Origin: Eudorina sp. 2006-703-Eu-15
Taxonomy: Eukaryota > Chlorophyta > Chlorophyceae > Chlamydomonadales > Volvocaceae
Assembly (NCBI GenBank): GCA_003117195.1
Contig: BDSI01000053.1
Span: 78,724 to 142,723 of the forward strand
Direction of reading: 5' to 3'
DNA length: 64,000 nt
Part shown: positions 8,831-19,569 of the stretch, piece by piece
Layout of the letters: the number at the start of each line of letters is the position of its first letter
Numbering within the stretch: the first letter of the stretch is position 1
Program-made: the position numbers and the translations under genes
The notes under the pieces: generated by a model
What the model was told of the DNA's origin: nothing
Seen by the model: the letters and a program-made list of their open reading frames with translations, nothing else
Database searches by the model: none

Positions 8831-11309
8831 GTACCGGCCGCCGCCGCCGCCGCGGCCGCAACTGCGGCCGGCTCCGCCGCCACCCTCGCCACCCAATCCA
8901 CCGTCACTACCACCGTCGTCGCCGTCCCCACCGATTGACTCTTCGGTCATCGCCATCACCGACCAGCCCGCCGTCGCCGCCGTCGCCTCTACCATGGCCG
9001 CCGTCGCTAACGCCGCATCATGAGTTTTCCCGCCCGCCGCCGCCGCCACCGGATCCGCCAATCCCGCCGCTGCCGCCACATCCGCCCCGGACCCGGCCTC
9101 CTCTTGTGTCCCCGCCGCCGCCGCATGCGTCACCACCGCCGTCGCCGTCGCCGTCGCAGCTGCCGCCGCCGCCGCCGTTGCGGCCGCCTCCGCTGCCACC
9201 CGCGCCACCCAGCCCAACGTCGCCACCACCGTCAATGACTCCTCGGCCACCGCCATCGCCATCCTCGCCTCTACCATCGCCGCGGCCGTCGCTATCGCCG
9301 CGTTGTGAGCCACCCAGCCCGCCACAGCCGCCCCCCGATTTGCCCCGCCCGCGGCCGCCGCCGTCGTCATCGCCTCTGTCCGCATCCAGCCCGCCGTTGC
9401 CATCACCGTCGTCGCCACGCACGACGGTGGAAGCTTCGTTCCAGCATTTCAAGCCAGGTGCGTGCGGTGTCATGGTGAAGCGTCCTGGAATAACGCACCG
9501 TGACCCACGGGTCGGGGCTACTTGTCCGTAGCCTTGGCAACGGCTTTGTTGCGCATATCTGTGTGGGGCTTGTTCGTTGGTGATGCAGCCGTGTTAACTG
9601 CGCAGCAGCGGCGGCGGAGGTCTTGGGAAGATTGACTGCCGTACAGCTCGTGCACCAATGTGGACCATCCCATATTTAGATGCCTTGTTGCCGTACTCAC
9701 TCATGCACTGCCGCTGCTGCAGGTGGCCCTCTGCGCGTTGCTCCAAGGCCCGCTGTTCTCGTTGCCCAAGGCTCATTCTCTGCGGGCTGCGAAGCGGCCG
9801 CTTACTTGGCGTCAAGTACCCTTCGAGATGCGATGATTGCGCTCTGGCGAATGATTGAGACAAAGGTTGTATCGCATGAAGCGCGCGGGGTGTGGGGACT
9901 TCGATAGCTCACCTCCACAGGGTCCGGAAACGTGGATGGGTCACCCGGGCATCGTTTGAATGGTTAGCCTATGTGTAGTGACCTGCATGCTCATGCTTTG
10001 CTCGGTGTTCTTTCGCTTTGATAGCTTGGTTTCGAGCTGCGGACAAGGCCAGTCGGCACCGTCGCCACCACCGTCGTCGCCGTCCCCGCCCATTGTCTCT
10101 TCGGTCAGCCGCCATCACCGACCAGCCCGCCGTCGCCGCCGTCGCCTCTACCGTGGCCGCCCTCGCCGCCGCCGCCGCCGCCCCCGCCGCCATCGCCGTC
10201 GTTGACGCCGCTGCCGCTGCCGCGACGTCGTCGCCGCCGCCGCCGCCGCCGCCGCAGTAACCGCCGCCGTACCCTCCGCCGCCGCCGTACCCACCGCCGT
10301 CGCCGCTGCCGTCGCCGCTGCCGCGGCCGCCGCCGCCGCCGCGGCCGCAACTGCGGCCGGCTCCGCCGCCACCCTCGCCACCCAATCCACCGTCACTACC
10401 ACCGTCGTCGCCGTCCCCACCGATTGACTCTTCGGTCATCGCCATCACCGACCAGCCCGCCGTCGCCGCCGTCGCCTCTACCATGGCCGCCGTCGCTAAC
10501 GCCGCATCATGAGTTTTTCCGCCCGCCGCCGCCGCCACCGGATCCGCCAATCCCGCCGCTGCCGCCACATCCGCCCCGGACCCGGCCTCCTCTTGTGTCC
10601 CCGCCGCCGCCGCATGCGTCACCGCCGCCGTCGCCGTCGCCGTCGCAGCTGCCGCCGCCGCCGCCGTTGCGGCCGCCTCCGCTGCCACCCGCGCCACCCA
10701 GCCCAACGTCGCCACCACCGTCAATGACTCCTCGGCCACCGCCATCGCCATCCTCGCCTCTACCATCGCCGCGGCCGTCGCTATCGCCGCGTTGTGAGCC
10801 ACCCAGCCCGCCACAGCCGCCCCCCGATTTGCCCCGCCCGCGGCCGCCGCCGTCGTCATCGCCTCTGTCCGCATCCAGCCCGCCGTTGCCATCACCGTCG
10901 TCGCCACGCACGACGGTGGAAGCTTCGTTCCAGCATTTCAAGCCAGGTGCGTGCGGTGTCATGGTGAAGCGTCCTGGAATAACGCACCGTGACCCACGGG
11001 TCGGGGCTACTTGTCCGTAGCCTTGGCAACGGCTTTGTTGCGCATATCTGTGTGGGGCTTGTTCGTTGGTGATGCAGCCGTGTTAACTGCGCAGCAGCGG
11101 CGGCGGAGGTCTTGGGAAGATTGACTGCCGTACAGCTCGTGCACCAATGTGGACCATCCCATATTTAGATGCCTTGTTGCCGTACTCACTCATGCACTGC
11201 CGCTGCTGCAGGTGGCCCTCTGCGCGTTGCTCCAAGGCCCGCTGTTCTCGTTGCCCAAGGCTCATTCTCTGCGGGCTGCGAAGCGGCCGCTTACTTGGCG
11301 TCAAGTACT
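8645..11309 (-). repeat. Inverted satellite block (about 1.8 monomers)
   Basis: The same 1.49 kb satellite as the main array but in reverse orientation: C-rich strand on +, and the antisense of the TAGGCTAACC marker near 9967. In monomer sense it begins GTACTTGACGCC and ends GGCGACGACGG. Those two ends are what would be needed to complete the broken monomers at 5137 and at about 12,810. Confidence 0.9.
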
Positions 11310-11321
11310 TGGGAGTTCCGG

Positions 11322-12803
11322 TTTTTTTTTTTTTTTTTTCTGAGAGGGACGTTACAAGGACAAAGGGACGGAAGCAGACCAAGCAGCAAGCCGGGAAGAA
11401 GGCCAGACGGCAAGCAAAGACCACCACACCGCAACCGAGCCCCAGAGGCACCAACCAGAAGGAAAGGGAACCAAGCAACGCCAACCTCACAGACAGGACG
11501 GGGACAGGGACAGGGCGGCAGAGGGAGAGAAAAGCTCCCAAAGCGGCAAAACGGCACAACAAGGCCGCACCTCCCACTCCAGGCCACCAGGAGAAACGGA
11601 AGGCCAATGACGACCCACCCACCAACAAACAACAAAAAACAAAAAAAAGAAAAGAAAAAACAGCTACAAAACCAGAACACAGCAACGAGGCAAACACTAC
11701 CCAAAGAAGCAGGGCAACACCCAACTGCAGCAGCCACAGAAGACTCAAAGCAAACAACGGAAGCAACAACCTGCAGCAGCCCCAGAGAACACCGGAACTC
11801 TCAACAGAAGGAGACACACCAGACCGCCCAACAGAAGGAACCCAAACCCCCCACCCCCCAAAAACAGACCCCCCAGGCTCGCACGAACCCAAAAGCACCG
11901 AGGTGCCGCCCAAGGCACAGGAGGCCAGGGCACGAGCACACCAAGGCGCCAAGCACGTCACGGCCGAACCCGGGTGCCGCTCGGTAGGGCCTCGAGCACG
12001 AGCACACTGCAGGGCCGCACAACAGGGCGCCGCTCCACCAGCCACGCCAACAGACGCCGGCCCGGCAGAGCACGAGCACGCCACGAGCAAGGGAAACGTC
12101 CAGGGCTGGTACCCTGCGGGGCGCAGCAAGCAGGAACACCCCTCCCTCGCCAACCCAACACTGGAGGCCCTTACCCCTACAACACTGGCCCCCCTAGACC
12201 CCAGCACCCTCGAGGCCCCCCCACAAAGCCGAACTGAAACCCCCTGTCACTTCTGCCCTACACAAACCGGAAACGGCTCACACAACAAACCCCCCTGAGC
12301 TGGGCTGAGCTGATGCTGTAGCTGTAGCTGCGAGCTGAAAACTAATCTGACATTACTGCGGCGGCAGCCTGTGGGGCTGGCACAGGGTGGGCCAGGGACA
12401 GATGGACCCGCAGCCTGGGCGCCTGCCCTTCGGCACGCTCGACAGAGCACAGGACACCTTCATGCGCCCATGAGGCTTCGAAGGCGTCCAGCGGAGCTGT
12501 CTTCAGCTGGGCGGTGATGTGAGAGAGTGGCAACCCAGCCATGGTGTCGTCGGGCAACGCTGCCATCCGGAAATGCGCCCACATGAGCCGTTGGAGCTCG
12601 CTGACCACCTGGGTGACGACCGCTTCGGAGGGGCAGGGCTCGGTGTCAGCAGCTTGGTGGTGGCACCAGACGGCCCACAGCCAGGTGGCCCGAAGGGCGG
12701 TCCAGAGGGTTTGCAGGCCCGGGCTGGTTGGGTACTGGCCCCAGGCGGCGGCCCAGTCTCCCAGCAGCAGTTCAACGCTCATCATTGGGGGGCCGGGCCC
12801 CCC
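11322..12803 (-). mobile_element. L1-like LINE 3' end, copy L (longest antisense copy)
   Basis: Poly(T) at 11322-11339, then the full-length 3'UTR in antisense and about 450 bp of the ORF2 C-terminus, truncated near a GC palindrome-like run at 12785-12803. A 13 bp sense LINE scrap (TTGGGAGTTCCGG, 11309-11321) separates it from the inverted satellite block. That scrap is probably the truncated 5' end of the insertion whose 3' part is copy H. Confidence 0.8.
12342..12785 (-). pseudogene. LINE ORF2 C-terminal domain remnant
   Basis: An open minus-strand frame of 147 codons from an internal Met (MMSVELLLGDWAAAWGQY) to QAAAAVMSD and stop. It contains the Trp-rich LWTALRATWLWAVWCHH segment, and it matches the fragments at 5520-5909 and 3230-3408. 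It is the C-terminal part of an L1-like ORF2. RT and endonuclease domains are absent, so it is inactive. Confidence 0.65.
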
Positions 12804-14113
12804 GGTGATGGTGGTGGCGACGGTGCCGACTGGCCTTGTCCGCAGCTCGAAACCAAGCTATCAACGCGAAAGAACACCGAGCAAAGCATGAGCATGCAGC
12901 ACTACACATAGGCTAACCATTCAAACGATGCCCGGATGACCCATCCACGTTTCCGGACCCTGTGGAGGTGAGCTATCGAAGTCCCCACACCCCGCGCGCT
13001 TCATGCGATACAACCTTTGTCTCAATCATTCGCCAGAGCGCAATCATCGCATCTCGAAGGGTACTTGACGCCAAGTAAGCGGCCGCTTCGCAGCCCGCAG
13101 AGAATGAGCCTTGGGCAACGAGAACAGCGGGCCTTGGAGCAACGCGCGGAGGGCCACCTGCAGCAGCGGCAGTGCATGAGTGAGTACGGCAACAAGGCAT
13201 CTAAATATGGGATGGTCCACATTGGTGCACGAGCTGTACGGCAGTCAATCTTCCCAAGACCTCCGCCGCCGCTGCTGCGCAGTTAACACGGCTGCATCAC
13301 CAACGAACAAGCCCCACACAGATATGCGCAACAAAGCCGTTGCCAAGGCTACGGACAAGTAGCCCCGACCCGTGGGTCACGGTGCGTTATTCCAGGACGC
13401 TTCACCATGACACCGCACGCACCTGGCTTGAAATGCTGGAACGAAGCTTCCACCGTCGTGCGTGGCGACGACGGTGATGGCAACGGCGGGCTGGATGCGG
13501 ACAGAGGCGATGACGACGGCGGCGGCCGCGGGCGGGGCAAATCGGGGGGCGGCTGTGGCGGGCTGGGTGGCTCACAACGCGGCGATAGCGACGGCCGCGG
13601 CGATGGTAGAGGCGAGGATGGCGATGGCGGTGGCCGAGGAGTCATTGACGGTGGTGGCGACGTTGGGCTGGGTGGCGCGGGTGGCAGCGGAGGCGGCCGC
13701 AACGGCGGCGGCGGCGGCAGCTGCGACGACGACGGCGACGGCGGCGGTGACGCATGCGGCGGCGGCGGGGACACAAGAGGAGGCCGGGTCCGGGGCGGAT
13801 GTGGCGGCAGCGGCGGGATTGGCGGATCCGGTGGCGGCGGCGGCGGGCGGAAAAACTCATGATGCGGCGTTAGCGACGGCGGCCATGGTAGAGGCGACGG
13901 CGGCGACGGCGGGCTGGTCGGTGATGGCGATGACCGAAGAGTCAATCGGTGGGGACGGCGACGACGGTGGTAGTGACGGTGGATTGGGTGGCGAGGGTGG
14001 CGGCGGAGCCGGCCGCAGTTGCGGCCGCGGCGGCGGCGGCGGCCGCGGCAGCGGCGACGGCAGCGGTGACGGCGGTGGGTACGGCGGCGGCGGCGGGTAT
14101 GGCGGCGGTTACT

Positions 14114-14149
<36 letters not shown>

Positions 14150-15608
14150 TCGCGGCAGCGGCAGCGGCGTCAACGACGGCGATGGCGGCGGGGGCGGCAG
14201 CGGCGGCGGCGAGGGCGGCCACGGTAGAGGCGACGGCGGCGACGGCGGGCTGGTCGGTGATGGCGGCTGACCGAGGAGACAATGGGCGGGGACGGCGACG
14301 ACGGTGGTGGCGACGGTGCCGACTGGCCTTGTCCGCAGCTCGAAACCAAGCTATCAAAGCGAAAGAACACCGAGCAAAGCATGAGCATGCAGGTCACTAC
14401 ACATAGGCTAACCATTCAAACGATGCCCGGGTGACCCATCCACGTTTCCGGACCCTGTGGAGGTGAGCTATCGAAGTCCCCACACCCGCGCGCTTCATGC
14501 GATACAACCTTTGTCTCAATCATTCGCCAGAGCGCAATCATCGCATCTCGAAGGGTACTTGACGCCAAGTAAGCGGCCGCTTCGCAGCCCGCAGAGAATG
14601 AGCCTTGGGCAACGAGAACAGCGGGCCTTGGAGCAACGCGCGGAGGGCCACCTGCAGCAGCGGCAGTGCATGAGTCAGTACGGCAACAAGGCATCTAAAT
14701 ATGGGATGGTCCACATTGGTGCACGAGCTGTACGGCAGTCAATCTTCCCAAGACCTCCGCCGCCGCTGCTGCGCAGTTAACACGGCTGCATCACCAACGA
14801 ACAAGCCCCACACAGATATGCGCAACAAAGCCGTTGCCAAGGCTACGGACAAGTAGCCTCGACCCGTGGGTCACGGTGCGTTATTCCAGGACGCTTCACC
14901 AAGACACCGCACGCACCTGGCTTGAAATGCTGGAACGAAGCTTCCACCGTCGTGCGTGGCGACGACGGTGATGGCAACGGCGGGCTGGATGCGGACAGAG
15001 GCGATGACGACGGCGGCGGCCGCGGGCGGGGCAAATCGGGGGCGGCTGTGGCGGGCTGGGTGGCTCACAACGCGGCGATAGCGACGGCCGCGGCGATGGT
15101 AGAGGCGAGGATGGCGATGGCGGTGGCCGAGGAGTCATTGACGGTGGTGGCGACGTTGGGCTGGGTGGCGCGGGTGGCAGCGGAGGCGGCCGCAACGGCG
15201 GCGGCGGCGGCAGCTGCGACGACGACGGCGACGGCGGCGGTGACGCATGCGGCGGCGGCGGGGACACAAGAGGAGGCCGGGTCCGGGGCGGATGTGGCGG
15301 CAGCGGCGGGATTGGCGGATCCGGTGGCGGCGGCGGCGGGCGGAAAAACTCATGATGCGGCGTTAGCGACGGCGGCCATGGTAGAGGCGACGGCGGCGAC
15401 GGCGGGCTGGTCGGTGATGGCGATGACCGAAGAGTCAATCGGTGGGGACGGCGACGACGGTGGTAGTGACGGTGGATTGGGTGGCGAGGGTGGCGGCGGA
15501 GCCGGCCGCAGTTGCGGCGGCGGCGGCGGCGGCGGCCGCGGCAGCGGCGACGGCAGCGGTGACGGCGGTGGGTACGGCGGCGGCGGCGGGTATGGCGGCG
15601 GTTACTGC

Positions 15609-15639
<31 letters not shown>

Positions 15640-15822
15640 TCGCGGCAGCGGCAGCGGCGTCAACGACGGCGATGGCGGCGGGGGCGGCAGCGGCGGCGGC
15701 GAGGGCGGCCACGGTAGAGGCGACGGCGGCGACGGCGGGCTGGTCGGTGATGGCGGCTTACCGAGGAGACAATGGGCGGGGACGGCGACGACGGTGGTGG
15801 CGACGGTGCCGACTGGCCTTGT

Positions 15823-16016
15823 TTTTTTTTTTATTTTTTCTGAAGGAACCAGGACTCGGGACGGGGTGCCTTTCTTTATGTTGTCTGGCGGTCCTCTGAT
15901 GCTGCCACTACTCCACGAGCGGCTAGCGGGCCGGGCTTCTGGGCGTCTCCACAGGCCAGCTGGATGACTTAGGATGGGTGAGAGTCTTGTAAACCTCCAG
16001 ACGGGACAGGGACGGG
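15823..16016 (-). mobile_element. Second retroposon family, 194 bp, with 9 bp target duplication
   Basis: A T-rich tract (15823-15839, interrupted by one A), then CTGAAGGAACC and about 175 bp unrelated to the common LINE. It is flanked by TGGCCTTGT at 15814-15822 and 16017-16025. Removing the insert and one duplicate gives a spacing of 1490 bp, the normal monomer length. It is a poly(A)-tailed retroposon in antisense, either a truncated LINE of another family or a SINE. Confidence 0.85.
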
Positions 16017-16513
16017 TGGCCTTGTCCGCAGCTCGAAACCAAGCTATCAAAGCGAAAGAACACCGAGCAAAGCATGAGCATGCAGGTCACTACACATAGG
16101 CTAACCATTCAAACGATGCCCGGGTGACCCATCCACGTTTCCGGACCCTGTGGAGGTGAGCTATCGAAGTCCCCACACCCCGCGCGCTTCATGCGATACA
16201 ACCTTTGTCTCAATCATTCGCCAGAGCGCAATCATCGCATCTCGAAGGGTACTTGACGCCAAGTAAGCGGCCGCTTCGCAGTCCGCAGAGAATGAGCCTT
16301 GGGCAACGAGAACAGCGGGCCTTGGAGCAACGCGCGGAGGGCCACCTGCAGCAGCGGCAGTGCATGAGTGAGTACGGCAACAAGGCATCTAAATATGGAT
16401 GGTCCACATTGATGCATGAGCTGTACGGCAGTCAATCTTCACAAGACCTCCGCCGCCGCTGCTGCGCAGTTAACACGGCTGCATCACCAACGAACAAGCC
16501 CCACACAGATATG

Positions 16514-17281
16514 GACGTTTCCCTTGCTCGTGGCGTGCTCGTGCTCTGCCGGGCCGGCGTCTGTTGGCGTGGCTGGCAGAGCGGCGCCCTGTTGTGCGGC
16601 CCTGCGGTGTGCTCGTGCTCGAGACCCTACCGCGCGGCACCCGGGTTCGGCCGTGACGTGCTTGGCGCCTTGGTGTGCTCGTGCCCTGGCCTCCTATGCC
16701 TTGGGCGGCACCTCGGTGCTTTTGGGTTCGTGCGAGCCTGGGGGGTCTGTTTTTTGGGGGTGGGGGGTTTGGGTTCCTTCTGTTGGGCGGTCTGGTGTGT
16801 CTCCTTCTGTTGGGAGTTCCGGTGTTCTCTGGGGCTGCTGCAGGTTGTTGCTTCCGTTGTTTGCTTTGTGTCTTCTGTGGCTGCTGCAGTTGGGTGTTGC
16901 CCTGCTTCTTTGGGTAGTGTTTGCCTCGTTGCTGTGTTCTGGTTTTGTAGCTGTTTTTCTTTTCTTTTTTTTGTTTCTTGTTGTTTGTTGGTGGGTGGGT
17001 CGTCTTTGGCCTTCCGTCTCGCCTGGTGGCCTGGAGTAGGAGGTGCGGCCTTGTTGTGCCGTTTTGCCGCTTTGGGAGCTTTTCTCTCCCTCTGCCGCCC
17101 TGTCCCTGTCCCCGTCCTGTCTGTGAGGTTGGCGTTGCTTGGTTCCCTTTCCTTCTGGTTGGTGCCTCTGGGGCTCGGTTGCGGTGTGGTGGTCTTTGCT
17201 TGCCGTCTGGCCTTCTTCCCGGCTTGCTGCTTGGTCTGCTTCCGTCCCTTTGTCCTTGTAACGTCCCTCTCAGAAAAAAAA
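16514..17281 (+). mobile_element. L1-like LINE 3' end, copy M, inside the array
   Basis: Splits the monomer motif CACAGATATGCGCAACAAAG after ATATG. It begins at element position GACGTTTCCCTTGC and ends CCCTCTCAG plus about 9 A, then ATGCGCAAC. The target duplication is short (ATG, possibly with an A). Confidence 0.85.
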
Positions 17282-18043
17282 ATGCGCAACAAAGCCGTTG
17301 CCAAGGCTACGGACAAGTAGCCCCGACCCGTGGGTCACGGTGCGTTATTCCAGGACGCTTCACCATGACACCGCACGCACCTGGCTTGAAATGCTGGAAC
17401 GAAGCTTCCACCGTCGTGCGTGGCGACGACGGTGATGGCAACGGCGGGCTGGATGCGGACAGAGGCGATGACGACGGCGGCGGCCGCGGGCGGGGCAAAT
17501 CGGGGGGCGGCTGTGGCGGGCTGGGTGGCTCACAACGCGGCGATAGCGACGGCCGCGGCGATGGTAGAGGCGAGGATGGCGATGGCGGTGGCCGAGGAGT
17601 CATTGACGGTGGTGGCGACGTTGGGCTGGGTGGCGCGGGTGGCAGCGGAGGCGGCCGCAACGGCGGCGGCGGCGGCAGCTGCGACGGCGACGGCGACGGC
17701 GGCGGTGACGCATGCGGCGGCGGCGTGGACACAAGAGGAGGCCGGGTCCGGGGCGGATGTGGCGGCAGCGGCGGGATTGGCGGATCCGGTGGCGGCGGCG
17801 GCGGGCGGAAAAACTCATGATGCGGCGTTAGCGACGGCGGCCATGGTAGAGGCGACGGCGGCGACGGCGGGCTGGTCGGTGATGGCGATGACCGAAGAGT
17901 CAATCGGTGGGGACGGCGACGACGGTGGTAGTGACGGTGGATTGGGTGGCGAGGGTGGCGGCGGAGCCGGCCGCAGTTGCGGCCGCGGCGGCGGCGGCGG
18001 CCGCGGCAGCGGCGACGGCAGCGGCGACGGCGGTGGGTACGGC

Positions 18044-18074
<31 letters not shown>

Positions 18075-19530
18075 TCGCGGCAGCGGCAGCGGCGTCAACG
18101 ACGGCGATGGCGGCGGGGGCGGCAGCGGCGGCGGCGAGGGCGGCCACGGTAGAGGCGACGGCGGCGACGGCGGGCTGGTCGGTGATGGCGGCTGACCGAG
18201 GAGACAATGGGCGGGGACGGCGACGATGGTGGTGGCGACGGTGCCGACTGGCCTTGTCCGCAGCTCGAAACCAAGCTATCAAAGCGAAAGAACACCGAGC
18301 AAAGCATGAGCATGCAGCACTACACATAGGCTAACCATTCAAACGATGCCCGGATGACCCATCCACGTTTCCGGACCCTGTGGAGGTGAGCTATCGAAGT
18401 CCCCACACCCCGCGCGCTTCATGCGATACAACCTTTGTCTCAATCATTCGCCAGAGCGCAATCATCGCATCTCGAAGGGTACTTGACGCCAAGTAAGCGG
18501 CCGCTTCGCAGCCCGCAGAGAATGAGCCTTGGGCAACGAGAACAGCGGGCCTTGGAGCAACGCGCGGAGGGCCACCTGCAGCAGCGGCAGTGCATGAGTG
18601 AGTACGGCAACAAGGCATCTAAATATGGATGGTCCACATTGATGCACGAGCTGTACGGCAGTCAATCTTCCCAAGACCTCCGCCGCCGCTGCTGCGCAGT
18701 TAACACGGCTGCATCACCAACGAACAAGCCCCACACAGATATGCGCAACAAAGCCGTTGCCAAGGCTACGGACAAGTAGCCTCGACCCGTGGGTCACGGT
18801 GCGTTATTCCAGGACGCTTCACCATGACACCGCACGCACCTGGCTTGAAATGCTGGAACGAAGCTTCCACCGTCGTGCGTGGCGACGACGGTGATGGCAA
18901 CGGCGGGCTGGATGCGGACAGAGGCGATGACGACGGCGGCGGCCGCGGGCGGGGCAAATCGGGGGGCGGCTGTGGCGGGCTGGGTGGCTCACAACGCGGC
19001 GATAGCGACGGCCGCGGCGATGGTAGAGGCGAGGATGGCGATGGCGGTGGCCGAGGAGTCATTGACGGTGGTGGTAACGTTGGGCTGGGTGGCGCGGGTG
19101 GCAGCGGAGGCGGCCGCAACGGCGGCGGCGGCGGCAGCTGCGACGGCGACGGCGACGGCGGTGGTGACGCATGCGGCGGCGGCGGGGACACAAGAGGAGG
19201 CCGGGTCCGGGGCGGATGTGGCGGCAGCGGCGGGATTGGCGGATCCGGTGGCGGCGGCGGCGGGCGGGAAAACTCATGATGCGGCGTTAGCGACGGCGGC
19301 CATGGTAGAGGCGACGGCGGCGACGGCGGGCTGGTCGGTGATGGCGATGACCGAAGAGTCAATCGGTGGGGACGGCGACGACGGTGGTAGTGACGGTGGA
19401 TTGGGTGGTGAGGGTGGCGGCGGAGCCGGCCGCAGTTGCGGCCGCGGCGGCGGCGGCGGCCGCGGCAGCGGCGACGGCAGCGGTGACGGCGGTGGGTACG
19501 GCGGCGGCGGCGGGTATGGCGGCGGTTACT

Positions 19531-19569
<39 letters not shown>

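Noticed and set aside
6938..9418. An 826-codon minus-strand frame
   Set aside because: It is a chimera of antisense LINE 3'UTR and inverted satellite that happens to lack stops. It crosses several insertion junctions.
13017..13286. A 90-114 codon frame in the complex half of the monomer (starts MSQSFARAQSSHLEG)
   Set aside because: Early monomers read TATGGGATGG and later ones TATGGATGG, so the C-terminus differs by a frameshift. Variants fall without codon bias. No domain is recognised.
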